From positions 62,001-126,000 of the forward strand of contig NZ_JAAXLA010000009.1 of NCBI RefSeq assembly GCF_012911935.1: a DNA stretch of 64,000 nucleotides, written 5' to 3'. Positions 41,739 through 50,782 of the stretch are shown in pieces (position 1 is the stretch's first letter; the number at the start of each line of letters is the position of its first letter). This stretch comes from Pseudonocardia acidicola (GTDB lineage: Bacteria; Actinomycetota; Actinomycetes; Mycobacteriales; Pseudonocardiaceae). Made by a program: the position numbers and the translations under genes. Under the pieces are notes generated by a model. It was not told the DNA's origin, ran no database searches, and was given only the letters and a program-made list of their open reading frames with translations.

Positions 41739-42587
41739 CTACAGCCGCGCGGTGACCAACCCGGCTGCCCGCTCCAGCCCGGCGAGCGTGCGCACCGAGG
41801 CCTCCGGGTGCTGGGCGTGCAGCGCCAGCCGGTAGAGCACGGCCCGCAGCAGGGCCTGCGGCCACTCGTCGAGGTGCGCCCAGCGGTCCAGCAGGCTCTC
41901 CTCGGCCCCGCCCCAGGCCAGCGCGTCGACGACGATCACCGCGGCCGCCCACTCGGCCGGCCGCCAGAACGGCACCAGGTCGAGCACGGCCGGGGAGCCC
42001 TCCTCGTCGAACAGCACCGCGCCGAACAGCTCCCCGTGCACGACCTGCGGCGCGGTCCGGACCGGGCGGCGGTGCGCGGCCAGCTCGGTGAACAGGTCAC
42101 CGCCGTAGGCCGGGTCGAGGGCGAGCCTGCGCTCCCCGAAAGCCGCCGCGACCGAGCGGGACAACAGGTCGTCGCGGTCGTCGAGCAGGCGCGGGCGCAG
42201 CACGGTCGCCGTCGCGGCGTGCAGCTTCATCGCGGTGGCGACGACCTCGTGGTGGCGCGGCTCCGCGGTGCCGGGCAGGAACCGGCAGGCAGCCCAGCCG
42301 GCGACGACCCAGCGCCCGTCCGAGGACCGCAGCGGCCGGGCCAGCCGGACCCCGTCGACCTCCAGGCCGTCCAGCACCCCGGCCGACCACGCGGCGACCG
42401 CGTTGTCCGACACCGGACGGATCAGCGCGTCACCGCACTGCCACGCCTGCTGGCCGGCCCACGAGACGGGCCGCGGGTCCTGGTCCGGCACACCGAACGC
42501 GATCCGGACATGCTGCGGCAGGGCATCCGCGGCTCCGGACGGGGCCGTACCGCCCGGGCCGATCGGGAGTGCGGGAGCTGCGGTCAC
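41739..42587 (-). CDS. TIGR02569-type actinobacterial protein (kinase-like fold)
   Basis: A protein of about 282 residues like the actinobacterial TIGR02569 family (Rv3205c position), distantly like aminoglycoside/choline phosphotransferases: WQCGDALIRPVSDNAVAAWSAGVL, VHGELFGAVLFDEEGSPAVLDLVPFWRPAEWAAAV resembles the HGDLxxxN and DxD region, but with HGE and LDL variants. Start is uncertain: TTG 42665 overlaps the preceding stop (TTGA), GTG 42587 gives the usual family length. Upstream neighbour is the zinc-finger membrane protein. Function unknown. Confidence 0.7.
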   Translation of the reverse strand: MTAAPALPIGPGGTAPSGAADALPQHVRIAFGVPDQDPRPVSWAGQQAWQCGDALIRPVSDNAVAAWSAGVLDGLEVDGVRLARPLRSSDGRWVVAGWAACRFLPGTAEPRHHEVVATAMKLHAATATVLRPRLLDDRDDLLSRSVAAAFGERRLALDPAYGGDLFTELAAHRRPVRTAPQVVHGELFGAVLFDEEGSPAVLDLVPFWRPAEWAAAVIVVDALAWGGAEESLLDRWAHLDEWPQALLRAVLYRLALHAQHPEASVRTLAGLERAAGLVTARL

Positions 42588-42661
42588 GGTCAGGCACGCT
42601 ACCGGCGCGATCCGGTCGATCGTGGCTGCCACGCGGGAACGACACGATACCGGTCGAGCGG

Positions 42662-44671
42662 TCAACCCGCCGAGCCGGCCGTCACGATGTCACGGGCGGG
42701 AGGACCGCCGCTGCCGTCGCCGGCCGAACTGTTCGACGCACCCGAATCGCTGCCGTTGGTCTGTTCACCGGTGTTGTCGCCGCGTTGCACCGGAGACGAC
42801 GCCGAGGTGCCCGGCGTGTCCGTGGCGTCGGCAGAACTGCGCCCGGACCCCGGCGACGAGCTGGAGCTCGACGCCGTCGCGTTTGACGAGCCAGAACCGG
42901 CCTCGGCCATCCGGGCGGCCGCCTCCCGGTCGGCCTGCCGCAATCCGGCGTCGGCGTAGGGGGCGGCCCAGGCCGGTGTCATGGCCCGGACCGCCGGGCC
43001 GGCGACCGCGCTGGCGATCCCCTCCGAGCCCGATGGACGGGGAGCCTGCGTCCCGGCCGAACCGGTGGCCGCGGGCGCCCGCCGGGTGTCGTTCTGCTCC
43101 GCGGCCGTACCGCTGCGCGACCCGCTCGCCGTACCGCCGCTCGACCCACCGTCCGGCGCCGCTGCGGGACTCGACCGGGGGGTGGCCCGCTCGCCGGTCC
43201 GGCTCGCCGAGTCGGCGCCGCGCGCCTCCCGGCGGTCGTCCGCCGCAGCGGAACCGCCGCCGCGGTTGCCCGCGCGCCCGGAGCCGCCACCGGATTCGCG
43301 GCCCGGCAGCGCGTCGGTGACCGGGCCGGTCACGGCCCCCACCGTGTCCGCGGCCGGCCCGCGGGAGGGCTTGTCGGCGGCCTTGCCACCCGCCCGGCCG
43401 CCCCGTGCGCCGGACGCGGCCGCATGCTTGCTGGGCTCGTCCTCGGCCGTCTCGCCGGCGTCGACCCCGGTCCCGCCGCCCACCACACCACCCACCGCAC
43501 CGACCACGGCACCGACCGGCCCGCGATCACCGGACTCCCCCGCGCCGCGTTGGCGGCGCTCCTCGCGGGTTTCGTCGCGCGGGCCCCGCGGGTCGGGCGG
43601 GCCGCTGGTTCCGACCTCGGCGCGCGGACGGGTGTCCTCCTCGTCGCGGCCGCCGATGGCCTCGGGGCGCCGGGTGGTGGCCGGCCCGGTCGGCGCGCCG
43701 CCGCTCCCGGGGTCCTTGCTCAGGGCCAGCACCGCGTCGCTGACCTCGGTCGTGCGCCGGCTGTCCTCGGGCAGTGCGGTGCGCCGCGCGCTCTGCACGC
43801 CGTCGGCGAGGCTGCGCAACTCCTCGCGCTTGGCGTCGCGCTGCCGGATCCGGATGTCGCGCTGCTCGTTCAGCGCGGCGATGGCGGCGGCCTGCTCCGG
43901 GGAGCGCCGGCCCTCCGGCGGCAGGTCGGCGAGCGCCTTCTCGATCGCCGCCAGATGCTGCTCGGCGAGCTTGAGCTCGTCGGCGGTCTGCTCGAGCGAC
44001 CGGTAGGCGGCGAGCTGGGACTGCAGGGTCGCGCGCTGGCGTTCGAGCAGCGCTTTGCGCTCGCGCAGCGCACGGACCGGGGCGGGCGGGCCGCCCACAC
44101 GGCGGCTGTCCGGGACCCGGCTCCAGGTCTCCTCGGTCTGCGCGATCGTGTCGAGCTGCCGGTTGACCGAGGACAGCGCCACCTGCGCGCGGGCCGCCCA
44201 CTGCTCCTCGGTGGCCTCCTCCGGGGCGGCCCGGACGGGAGTCTCGGCGGGCGCGGGCGACTCGGAGGCGGTGATCGAGTAGCCGCCGACCAGCAGCCCG
44301 GCGGCGCCGAGCACGGCGAGGGCGCGCCGGCGCCGGGGCTGGTCGCCGGGCCGTGGGCCGCGCAGCCGGGGCACCGCACGGCGGCGGGCGCGTGGCGGCG
44401 GGCCGGGCGGCGACGCCGCCGGTGCCGGTCGGTGCACGCCCGCCGCGGACCGGACCATCGACTCCTCGGGCTCGCGCAGCCAGGGCAGGGCTTCGGCGAG
44501 GCGGGCGTCGCCCTCGGACTGCGCGGAGGCCCGCCGGGCCTGCCGGGCCGCGGACCGGTGCGCCGCGGTGCAGTACCGCCGCTCCGGCCGGCCCGGGATG
44601 ATCTCGATCACCACGTCACACCCGGGCAGGGCACATCGTCTCGCGTCGTCGTCCACCACTGCGACCCCCAT
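42662..44671 (-). CDS. Zinc-finger, single-pass membrane protein with coiled coil and long disordered tail
   Basis: A 669-residue protein I do not recognise. Residues 10-45 hold a zinc-finger-like C-x4-C-x15-C-x3-H (CALPGC...RRYCTAAH) followed by a basic helix. A basic stretch precedes one membrane helix (ALAVLGAAGLLVGGYSI, about 125-142). Residues 160-300 are charged and helical with coiled-coil character (LRERKALLERQRATLQSQLAAYRSLEQ). The last 350 residues are Gly/Ser/Ala-rich low complexity. Start ATG 44671, or GTG 44695. The TIGR02569 gene may start within its stop. Not in the mycobacterial order I recall. Confidence 0.7.
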   Translation of the reverse strand: MGVAVVDDDARRCALPGCDVVIEIIPGRPERRYCTAAHRSAARQARRASAQSEGDARLAEALPWLREPEESMVRSAAGVHRPAPAASPPGPPPRARRRAVPRLRGPRPGDQPRRRRALAVLGAAGLLVGGYSITASESPAPAETPVRAAPEEATEEQWAARAQVALSSVNRQLDTIAQTEETWSRVPDSRRVGGPPAPVRALRERKALLERQRATLQSQLAAYRSLEQTADELKLAEQHLAAIEKALADLPPEGRRSPEQAAAIAALNEQRDIRIRQRDAKREELRSLADGVQSARRTALPEDSRRTTEVSDAVLALSKDPGSGGAPTGPATTRRPEAIGGRDEEDTRPRAEVGTSGPPDPRGPRDETREERRQRGAGESGDRGPVGAVVGAVGGVVGGGTGVDAGETAEDEPSKHAAASGARGGRAGGKAADKPSRGPAADTVGAVTGPVTDALPGRESGGGSGRAGNRGGGSAAADDRREARGADSASRTGERATPRSSPAAAPDGGSSGGTASGSRSGTAAEQNDTRRAPAATGSAGTQAPRPSGSEGIASAVAGPAVRAMTPAWAAPYADAGLRQADREAAARMAEAGSGSSNATASSSSSSPGSGRSSADATDTPGTSASSPVQRGDNTGEQTNGSDSGASNSSAGDGSGGPPARDIVTAGSAG

Positions 44672-44977
44672 CGCCACCGAGGACGGGGCGCGCACCCCGT
44701 CAGGTCACCGTGGCTGCGCTCCCGCACCCCAACGCCGCGGCGTCCAAGGATCCGTATTGATCATTCGGCACGGGAAAGGTACTCGGACAAATCGGCCTTT
44801 GTCACTGCTCCAACCGGAGCGGAAAGACCAGGTCAGCGTGACCGAGAGTGAAGGTGTGACGGGCCGTAGCCGTCCGGCGCCGACCGCTACGGAGCGAGAC
44901 GCCGCCCAACGGCCGCGCCGCCCGCCCGGCGAACGGGACGGACGGCGCGGCGGCGATCGCCGGATCGGCGGAGCGGA
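44672..44977. other. Intergenic region between moeZ and the zinc-finger gene
   Basis: 306 bp without a convincing gene. It contains a locally AT-richer patch (about 44748-44815: ATTGATCATTCGG, GACAAATCGGCC) that is the most likely promoter region for the minus-strand zinc-finger gene. The half next to moeZ (44860-44975) is very GC-rich with scattered short inverted repeats and no clear terminator. Confidence 0.6.
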
Positions 44978-46147
44978 TCAGTACGTCGGCAGCGAGGGGT
45001 CGACCTGCTTGGCCCAGGCGAGCACACCCCCGCCGACGTGCACGGCGTCGGCGAAGCCGGCCTTGTGCAGCGCGGCGAGCGCCTCCGCCGAGCGGCCGCC
45101 GGACTTGCAGTGCAGCACGACGGGCTTGTCCTGCGGGATCTCCGCCAGGGCCTCACCGGACAGGATCCGGTCCTTGGGGATCAGCACGGCGCCGGGGATG
45201 CTGACGATCTCGTACTCGTGCGGCTCGCGGACGTCGATCAACGCGAAGTCCTTGCCCGCGTCCATCATCTCCTTGAGCTCGGTGGCCGTGATCGTGTGCC
45301 CGGCGGCCGCGGACTGCGCGTCGTCGGACACCACACCACAGAACGCGTCGTAGTCGATGAGCCCGGTGATCGGCTCGGACCCGGGGTCCTTGCGGATCTT
45401 GATGGTGCGGTAGCTCATCTCCAGGGCGTCATAGACCATCAGCCGGCCCAGCAGCGGCTCGCCGATGCCGGCGATGAGCTTGATCGCCTCGGTGACCATG
45501 ACCGACCCGATCGACGCGCACAGCACGCCGAGCACGCCGCCCTCGGCGCAGGACGGCACCATGCCGGGCGGCGGCGGCTCGGGGTAGAGGTCGCGGTAGT
45601 TCAGGCCGCCGTTCGGGGCATCCTCCCAGAACACCGACACCTGGCCCTCGAACCGGAAGATCGAGCCCCAGACGTACGGCTTGCCCAGCAGCACCGCGGC
45701 GTCGTTCACCAGGTACCGGGTGGCGAAGTTGTCCGTGCCGTCCAGGATCAGGTCGTAGTCCCGGAAGACGTCGAGCACGTTCGACGAGTCGAGCCGCAGC
45801 TGGTGCAGCTTCACCTCGACGAGCGGGTTGATCTCCTTGATGGAGTCGCGGGCCGACTCGGCCTTCGGCCGGTCGATGTCGGACTGGCCGTGGATCACCT
45901 GACGCTGCAGGTTCGACTCGTCCACGATGTCGAACTCGACGATCCCGAGGGTGCCCACGCCCGCTGCGGCCAGGTACAGCAGGGCCGGCGAGCCCAGCCC
46001 GCCCGCGCCGACGACGAGCACCTTGGCGTTCTTGAGTCGCTTCTGGCCGTCCATCCCGACGTCCGGGATGATGAGGTGACGGCTGTAGCGGGCAACCTCT
46101 TCCTTGGTCAGTTCGGCGGCCGGCTCCACGAGCGGCGGTAGCGCCAT
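44978..46147 (-). CDS. moeZ: MoeZ: adenylyltransferase/sulfurtransferase (MoeB-like plus rhodanese)
   Basis: A 389-residue E1-like protein. ATP loop VVGAGGLGSPALLYLAAAGVG near residue 38, DGTDNFATRYLVNDA, and the conserved CGVVS-like FCGVVSDD; the C-terminal rhodanese domain (about 285-389) has the active-site cysteine in VVLHCKSGGRSAE. MoeZ adenylates and sulfurates ThiS/MoaD-like carriers, including CysO, feeding thiamine, molybdopterin and cysteine synthesis. Zinc cysteine pairs seen in E. coli MoeB are absent, as in other MoeZ proteins. ATG at 46145-46147 with GAGGAG. Rv3206c position. Confidence 0.93.
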   Translation of the reverse strand: MALPPLVEPAAELTKEEVARYSRHLIIPDVGMDGQKRLKNAKVLVVGAGGLGSPALLYLAAAGVGTLGIVEFDIVDESNLQRQVIHGQSDIDRPKAESARDSIKEINPLVEVKLHQLRLDSSNVLDVFRDYDLILDGTDNFATRYLVNDAAVLLGKPYVWGSIFRFEGQVSVFWEDAPNGGLNYRDLYPEPPPPGMVPSCAEGGVLGVLCASIGSVMVTEAIKLIAGIGEPLLGRLMVYDALEMSYRTIKIRKDPGSEPITGLIDYDAFCGVVSDDAQSAAAGHTITATELKEMMDAGKDFALIDVREPHEYEIVSIPGAVLIPKDRILSGEALAEIPQDKPVVLHCKSGGRSAEALAALHKAGFADAVHVGGGVLAWAKQVDPSLPTY

Positions 46148-46209
46148 GTCGATGCTCCTCGGGTCACTTCTGCGATCGGCGTTCTCGTCCTGTAGCGGCA
46201 ACGCACGGG

Positions 46210-47214
46210 TCAGCCGGGATCTTCCCACCGTTGCGTGGCCACTGCGTCCCACATCCCGGCAACCGCCCTGGCCACGACCTCGGGTGCCTCGATCTGTGCG
46301 ATGTGTCCCACACCCGGCAGCATCAGCAGTTTCCCGCGGCGCAGCGAGCGGACCGTCCGGGCGGCCAGCCGGGGAGCCACGAGCCGGTCCTTGTCACCCC
46401 AGATGACGAGCGTCGGTGCCGTCACCCGGGCGGCCGCCGTCCACAGGCCGCGGCCCGCCCAGCTCGCGAACATGCCCAGCGCCGTCCGGGTGGCCGCCTC
46501 CGCCGCCCACTCCTGCCGGCCGCGGGCGACGATCTCCGCGGCGGCCTCGTCGAGCCGGTGCCCGGGGGCCAGCGACGGGTCGCCGAAACAGAGCCGGACG
46601 ACCTGCTCGGCGCGGGTGCGCGGGCTCGCCGCGGCGAGCTGGGCGCGGGCCCGGCGACCCAGTCCCGGGACCATGGCCAGTGCCATCCGCGGGTCCGACA
46701 TCCGCCGCGGGTCCGGCCTGCGGTCGGGCATCGCGGGCGAGACCAGGGTCAGCGTCTTCACCAGCTCCGGGCGCCGGGCCGCGACGACCAGACAGATCGC
46801 CCCGCCGAGGGAGTTGCCCAACAGGTGTACCGGGCGACCGCGGCCGGCCAGGAAGCACAGCAGCGCGTCGGCGTGCGCGGCCGGGGAGTAGTCGCGCGAG
46901 GCCAGCGGCCGGGACAGTCCGAACCCGGGCAGGTCGACGGCGGTGCCCGCGGCCCGCAGGGCGAGCAGCCCGGCGAGGTCGGTCCAGTTGGTCGCAGACC
47001 CGGAGAGCCCGTGCACGTAGACCGCGTCGGTGCCGTCCTCCGGCCCGGCGGTCTCCCGTATGTGCAGGGTCACCCCGCCCGAGGTGACCTCCCGGCCGGG
47101 CCAGGGCCGCCGGTACGGGTCGAGCGGAGGCAGGGAGGCGGCGTCGGCGAGCGGCACGGTGCCCGGCACCCGGGTGACGGGTGGGCGAACGGGACGCAGC
47201 GCGGCGGAGGACAC
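46210..47214 (-). CDS. Alpha/beta hydrolase
   Basis: A 334-residue alpha/beta hydrolase with a 45-residue Pro-rich leader. Motifs: VYVHGLSGSATNW (oxyanion), DLPGFGLSRP, nucleophile GNSLGG near 140, LVIWGDKDRLVAP (acid) and the His in LPGVGHIAQIEAPE. A helical cap of about 80 residues lies between. GTG start at 47212-47214. It is transcribed away from the copper operon promoter region. Substrate unknown. Confidence 0.88.
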   Translation of the reverse strand: MSSAALRPVRPPVTRVPGTVPLADAASLPPLDPYRRPWPGREVTSGGVTLHIRETAGPEDGTDAVYVHGLSGSATNWTDLAGLLALRAAGTAVDLPGFGLSRPLASRDYSPAAHADALLCFLAGRGRPVHLLGNSLGGAICLVVAARRPELVKTLTLVSPAMPDRRPDPRRMSDPRMALAMVPGLGRRARAQLAAASPRTRAEQVVRLCFGDPSLAPGHRLDEAAAEIVARGRQEWAAEAATRTALGMFASWAGRGLWTAAARVTAPTLVIWGDKDRLVAPRLAARTVRSLRRGKLLMLPGVGHIAQIEAPEVVARAVAGMWDAVATQRWEDPG

Positions 47215-47271
47215 CCCACGACGATGACATGGATCGGCCCGGTACCGGGTACCGGGCGCCGACCGCGCGGG

Positions 47272-47295
47272 TAGGATACCCCCCCATAGTATGGG
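47272..47295 (+). promoter_or_regulatory. Probable copper-operon promoter and palindromic operator
   Basis: TAGGAT (47272-47277) fits a -10 box; just after it CCCATA-G-TATGGG (47283-47295) forms a perfect palindrome inside a run of C. Sites of this kind (C-rich arms, TA centre) are bound by CsoR/RicR-type copper repressors, and the next genes are a His-rich secreted protein and a copper ATPase. No csoR gene is in the window. A -35 box is not clear. Confidence 0.6.
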
Positions 47296-47313
47296 CGCGG
47301 GAGACCGGTCACC

Positions 47314-47349
47314 TCCGCCCGCCGGGGCTCACGTCCGCCCGCCGGGGCT
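47314..47349 (+). repeat. Two 16-bp direct repeats in the copper-operon leader
   Basis: TCCGCCCGCCGGGGCT occurs at 47314-47329 and again at 47334-47349 (20-bp period), between the putative operator and the first gene. Could be a regulatory duplication or chance slippage; no known site matched. Confidence 0.6.
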
Positions 47350-47409
47350 ATCGAAGCGCCGCCCGCCGCGTTGTACAGATCGACGCTGCCGGCGAGGAGG
47401 AGACCCGCG

Positions 47410-48303
47410 ATGAACACGGCCGCCAGGCTGACCGGATACGCAGCCACGCTCGTCCTGGTGTTCGCAGCGGCCTGGGGCGCCGGCACCACGGTCGGCCGCG
47501 AGATCGCGCCCACCGCGCTGACCGGCGGCGATGCCACGGCCGGGCACGGTGCCCCGCACGACCACGGCGGCGCACCGTCGCCGACCTCGCTGGGTCTGGC
47601 CAGCACCCAGGCCGGCTACACCCTCGTCCCGGAGAACACCACGTTCGAGATCGGCACGACCGCGGAGTTCGCCTTCCGCATCACCGGCTCCGACGGCAGG
47701 CCGGTGACCGCGTTCGACGTCGTGCACGACAAGCAGCTGCACCTCGTGGTGATCCGCCGCGACATCGCCGGTTTCCAGCACCTGCACCCCACGCTCGGTT
47801 CGGACGGCGTCTGGCGCACCCCGCTGACGCTGCCCGGCGCCGGCGTGTGGCGGGCGTACGCCGACTTCACCCCGACCGGCGGCCCACCGCTGATCCTCGG
47901 CGTCGACCTGTTCGTCCCCGGCCCGTTCGGGCCGTTCAGCTTCCCGCCGACCCGGGTGGCCGAGGTCGACGGCTACCAGGTGCGCCTGGACGGCGCACTC
48001 ACCCCGGGCGGCCCGGCGCCGATCTTCGCGACGATCAGCAAGAACGGTGCCCCGGTGACCGACCTCGAGCCCTATCTCGGCGCGTTCGGCCACCTGGTCG
48101 CGCTGCGCGAGGGTGACATGGCCTACCTGCACGTGCATCCGGACGCCGTCGAACCGGCTCCGACCGACCGGTCCGGGCCCGGCATCGCCTTCACCGCCGA
48201 CGTGCCGTCGGCGGGGACCTACCGCCTGTTCCTGGACTTCCAGCACGACGGCGCGGTGCACACGGCCGAGTTCACCGTCGCCGCCACCCCCGAGGGGAGC
48301 TGA
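47410..48303 (+). CDS. Secreted/anchored histidine-rich protein of the copper operon
   Basis: A 297-residue protein with one N-terminal membrane helix (LTGYAATLVLVFAAAWGAG) and an extracellular beta-rich region. Possible copper ligands are plentiful: GHGAPHDHGG near 52, FQHLHPTLG, YLHVHPD and FQHDGAVHTAEF. The repeated x-H-x-H-P motif is seen in proteins encoded beside actinobacterial copper ATPases. ATG at 47410 with GAGGAGGAG. Six bp before copA. Periplasmic copper binding or delivery is inferred from context; the family has no proven function I can name. Confidence 0.75.
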   Translation: MNTAARLTGYAATLVLVFAAAWGAGTTVGREIAPTALTGGDATAGHGAPHDHGGAPSPTSLGLASTQAGYTLVPENTTFEIGTTAEFAFRITGSDGRPVTAFDVVHDKQLHLVVIRRDIAGFQHLHPTLGSDGVWRTPLTLPGAGVWRAYADFTPTGGPPLILGVDLFVPGPFGPFSFPPTRVAEVDGYQVRLDGALTPGGPAPIFATISKNGAPVTDLEPYLGAFGHLVALREGDMAYLHVHPDAVEPAPTDRSGPGIAFTADVPSAGTYRLFLDFQHDGAVHTAEFTVAATPEGS

Positions 48304-48309
48304 TCCGGG

Positions 48310-50652
48310 TTGAGCACCGTGACCCCCGAGACGCCCACGGCCGCGCCCGGGCGCCAGATCGAGCTCGTCGTCGGCGGGATGACCTGCGCGTCCTGCGCGT
48401 CCCGCGTCGAACGCAAGCTGAACGGGCTCGACGGCGTCAGCGCATCGGTCGACTACGCCACCGAGAAGGCGCGGGTCAGCTACCCCGACGATCTCGAACC
48501 GCAGGCCCTGGCGGCCCAGATCGAGGCGGCCGGCTACACCACCGAGCTGCCCGCCCCGCCGCCGCAGCCCGGCGCGCCGGCGAGCGACTCCGGCGGGGGC
48601 GAGGCCGCCGACCCGGCCCGCGCGCTGCGCGAGCGTCTGATCATCAGTGCCGCGCTGGCGGTGCCGGTCATCGTGCTGTCGATGGTCCCGGCGTGGCAGT
48701 TCACCTACTGGCAGTGGATCTCGCTGACCCTCGCCGCCCCGGTCGTGATGTGGGGCGCGTGGCCGTTTCACCGCGCGGCCTGGACGAACCTGCGCCACGG
48801 CGCCTCGACGATGGACACCCTCGTCTCGATCGGTACGCTCGCCGCGCTGGCCTGGTCGCTGTACGCGCTGCTGTTCGGCACCGCGGGCGTGCCCGGGATG
48901 GTGCACCCGTTCGAACCCAGGGTGGCCCCGACCGACGGCGCCGGCACGATCTACCTCGAGGTCGCCGCCGGGGTCACGATGTTCGTCCTGGCCGGCCGCT
49001 ACATCGAGGTCCGGTCCAAGCGCCGGGCCGGCGCCGCGCTGCGCGCGCTGCTGGAGCTGGGCGCGAAGGACGTCGCGGTGCTCCGGGACGGCCGCGAGCA
49101 GCGCATCCCGGTCGAGGCGCTGGCCGTCGGCGACGCGTTCGTCGTGCGGCCCGGGGAGAAGATCGCCACCGACGGGGTGGTCCTCGACGGCACCTCCGCG
49201 GTCGACGTGTCCATGATCACCGGTGAGTCCGTGCCTGCCGAGGTGGCGCCCGCCGACGCGGTGGTCGGCGGCTGTGTGAACACCGGCGGGCGGCTGGTGG
49301 TACGGGCGACACGGGTCGGCGCCGACACCCAGCTCGCGCGGATGGCGCAGCTGGTCGAGGACGCGCAGAGCGGCAAGGCCGCGGTCCAGCGGCTGGCCGA
49401 CCGGGTCTCCGCGGTGTTCGTGCCGGTCGTCATCGCGATCGCGGTGGGCACGCTGGGCTTCTGGCTCGGCTCCGGCGCGAGCCCGGCGGTGGCGTTCACC
49501 GCCGCGGTGGCCGTCCTGATCATCGCCTGCCCGTGCGCGCTCGGGCTGGCCACACCGACCGCGCTGCTGGTCGGCACCGGGCGCGGTGCCCAGCTCGGCG
49601 TCCTGATCAAGGGCCCGGAGGTGCTCGAGTCGACCCGGCGCATCGACACCGTCGTGCTGGACAAGACCGGCACGGTGGCCACCGGTGCCATCGAGCTCCT
49701 CGGCCTGTACCCGGTCGACGGCGTCGACCCCGGCGAGGCGCTGCGCCTGGCCGGTGCGGTGGAGAACGGCTCCGAGCACCCGATCGCCAGGGCCATCACG
49801 AGCGCGGCCGTCAGGAAGTTCGGGGAGCTGCCCGGCGTCGCCGAGTTCGGCAACCACCCCGGCCTCGGCGTGCAGGGCGTGGTCGCCGACGTCGTGGGCG
49901 GGCCCGGCGAGCGCATGGTCATCGCGCACGCCGTGCTCGTCGGCAGGCCCGCGCTGCTGGCCGCGCACGACATCGCGCTGCCGCCCGCGCTGGTCGCGGC
50001 CCGGGACGAGGCCGAACGCACCGGCCGGACCGCCGTCGCCGTCAGCTGGGACGGCGTCGCCCGGGCGATCCTGGTGGTGGGCGACGCCCTCGAGCCGACG
50101 AGCGCGGTCGCCGTCCGCCTGCTGCGCGGGCTCGGACTCACCCCGATGCTGCTCACCGGCGACAACCCGGCCGCGGCCCGCGCCGTCGCCGCGCAGCTCG
50201 GGATCGACGAGCAGGCGGTCATCGCCGATGTGCTGCCAGCGGACAAGGTCACCGTGGTGCGGCGGCTGCAGGGCGAGGGCCGGGTCGTGGCGATGGTCGG
50301 CGACGGGGTCAACGACGCCGCCGCGCTCGCCACCGCCGACCTCGGCCTGGCCATGGGCACCGGCACCGACGTCGCGATCGAGGCCGGCGACCTGACGCTG
50401 GTCCGCGGGGACCTCCTCGCCACCGTCGACGCCATTCGGCTCGCCCGGCGCACCCTGGGCACGATCAAGGGGAACCTGTTCTGGGCGTTCGCCTACAACG
50501 TCGCCGCTCTGCCGCTCGCGGCCGCCGGGCTGCTCAACCCGATGATCGCGGGCGCGGTGATGGCGTTCAGCTCGGTGTTCGTGGTGACCAACAGCCTGCG
50601 GCTGCGCCGGTTCCGCAGCGCAGTCGGTGGGGCGGCCGGCGCGAAGCGGTGA
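48310..50652 (+). CDS. copA: Copper-transporting P1B-type ATPase
   Basis: A 780-residue copper exporter. One N-terminal metal domain with GMTCASC (near 24), eight membrane helices, TGES (actuator) in SMITGESVPAE, the metal-channel CPC in IIACPCALGLATPTA, phosphorylation site DKTGT near 452, the P1B SEHPIA motif and GDGVND near 662. Transports Cu(I) out of the cytoplasm. TTG start at 48310, GGGGAG upstream; a GTG three codons later is possible. No CopZ chaperone or CsoR gene lies in the operon, unlike many relatives. Confidence 0.95.
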   Translation: MSTVTPETPTAAPGRQIELVVGGMTCASCASRVERKLNGLDGVSASVDYATEKARVSYPDDLEPQALAAQIEAAGYTTELPAPPPQPGAPASDSGGGEAADPARALRERLIISAALAVPVIVLSMVPAWQFTYWQWISLTLAAPVVMWGAWPFHRAAWTNLRHGASTMDTLVSIGTLAALAWSLYALLFGTAGVPGMVHPFEPRVAPTDGAGTIYLEVAAGVTMFVLAGRYIEVRSKRRAGAALRALLELGAKDVAVLRDGREQRIPVEALAVGDAFVVRPGEKIATDGVVLDGTSAVDVSMITGESVPAEVAPADAVVGGCVNTGGRLVVRATRVGADTQLARMAQLVEDAQSGKAAVQRLADRVSAVFVPVVIAIAVGTLGFWLGSGASPAVAFTAAVAVLIIACPCALGLATPTALLVGTGRGAQLGVLIKGPEVLESTRRIDTVVLDKTGTVATGAIELLGLYPVDGVDPGEALRLAGAVENGSEHPIARAITSAAVRKFGELPGVAEFGNHPGLGVQGVVADVVGGPGERMVIAHAVLVGRPALLAAHDIALPPALVAARDEAERTGRTAVAVSWDGVARAILVVGDALEPTSAVAVRLLRGLGLTPMLLTGDNPAAARAVAAQLGIDEQAVIADVLPADKVTVVRRLQGEGRVVAMVGDGVNDAAALATADLGLAMGTGTDVAIEAGDLTLVRGDLLATVDAIRLARRTLGTIKGNLFWAFAYNVAALPLAAAGLLNPMIAGAVMAFSSVFVVTNSLRLRRFRSAVGGAAGAKR

Positions 50653-50782
50653 ATTCCGCGCTCCGGTCGGGTATTTCCGCTCCGCCGGTCGGTTCGTTCC
50701 GGACGCGCGCCGCCGATACCGCCACGATCGGGCTACTGGCGGGTAGGGTGTGTGGACACGACAGAAGGAACGAGGGGGCGGG

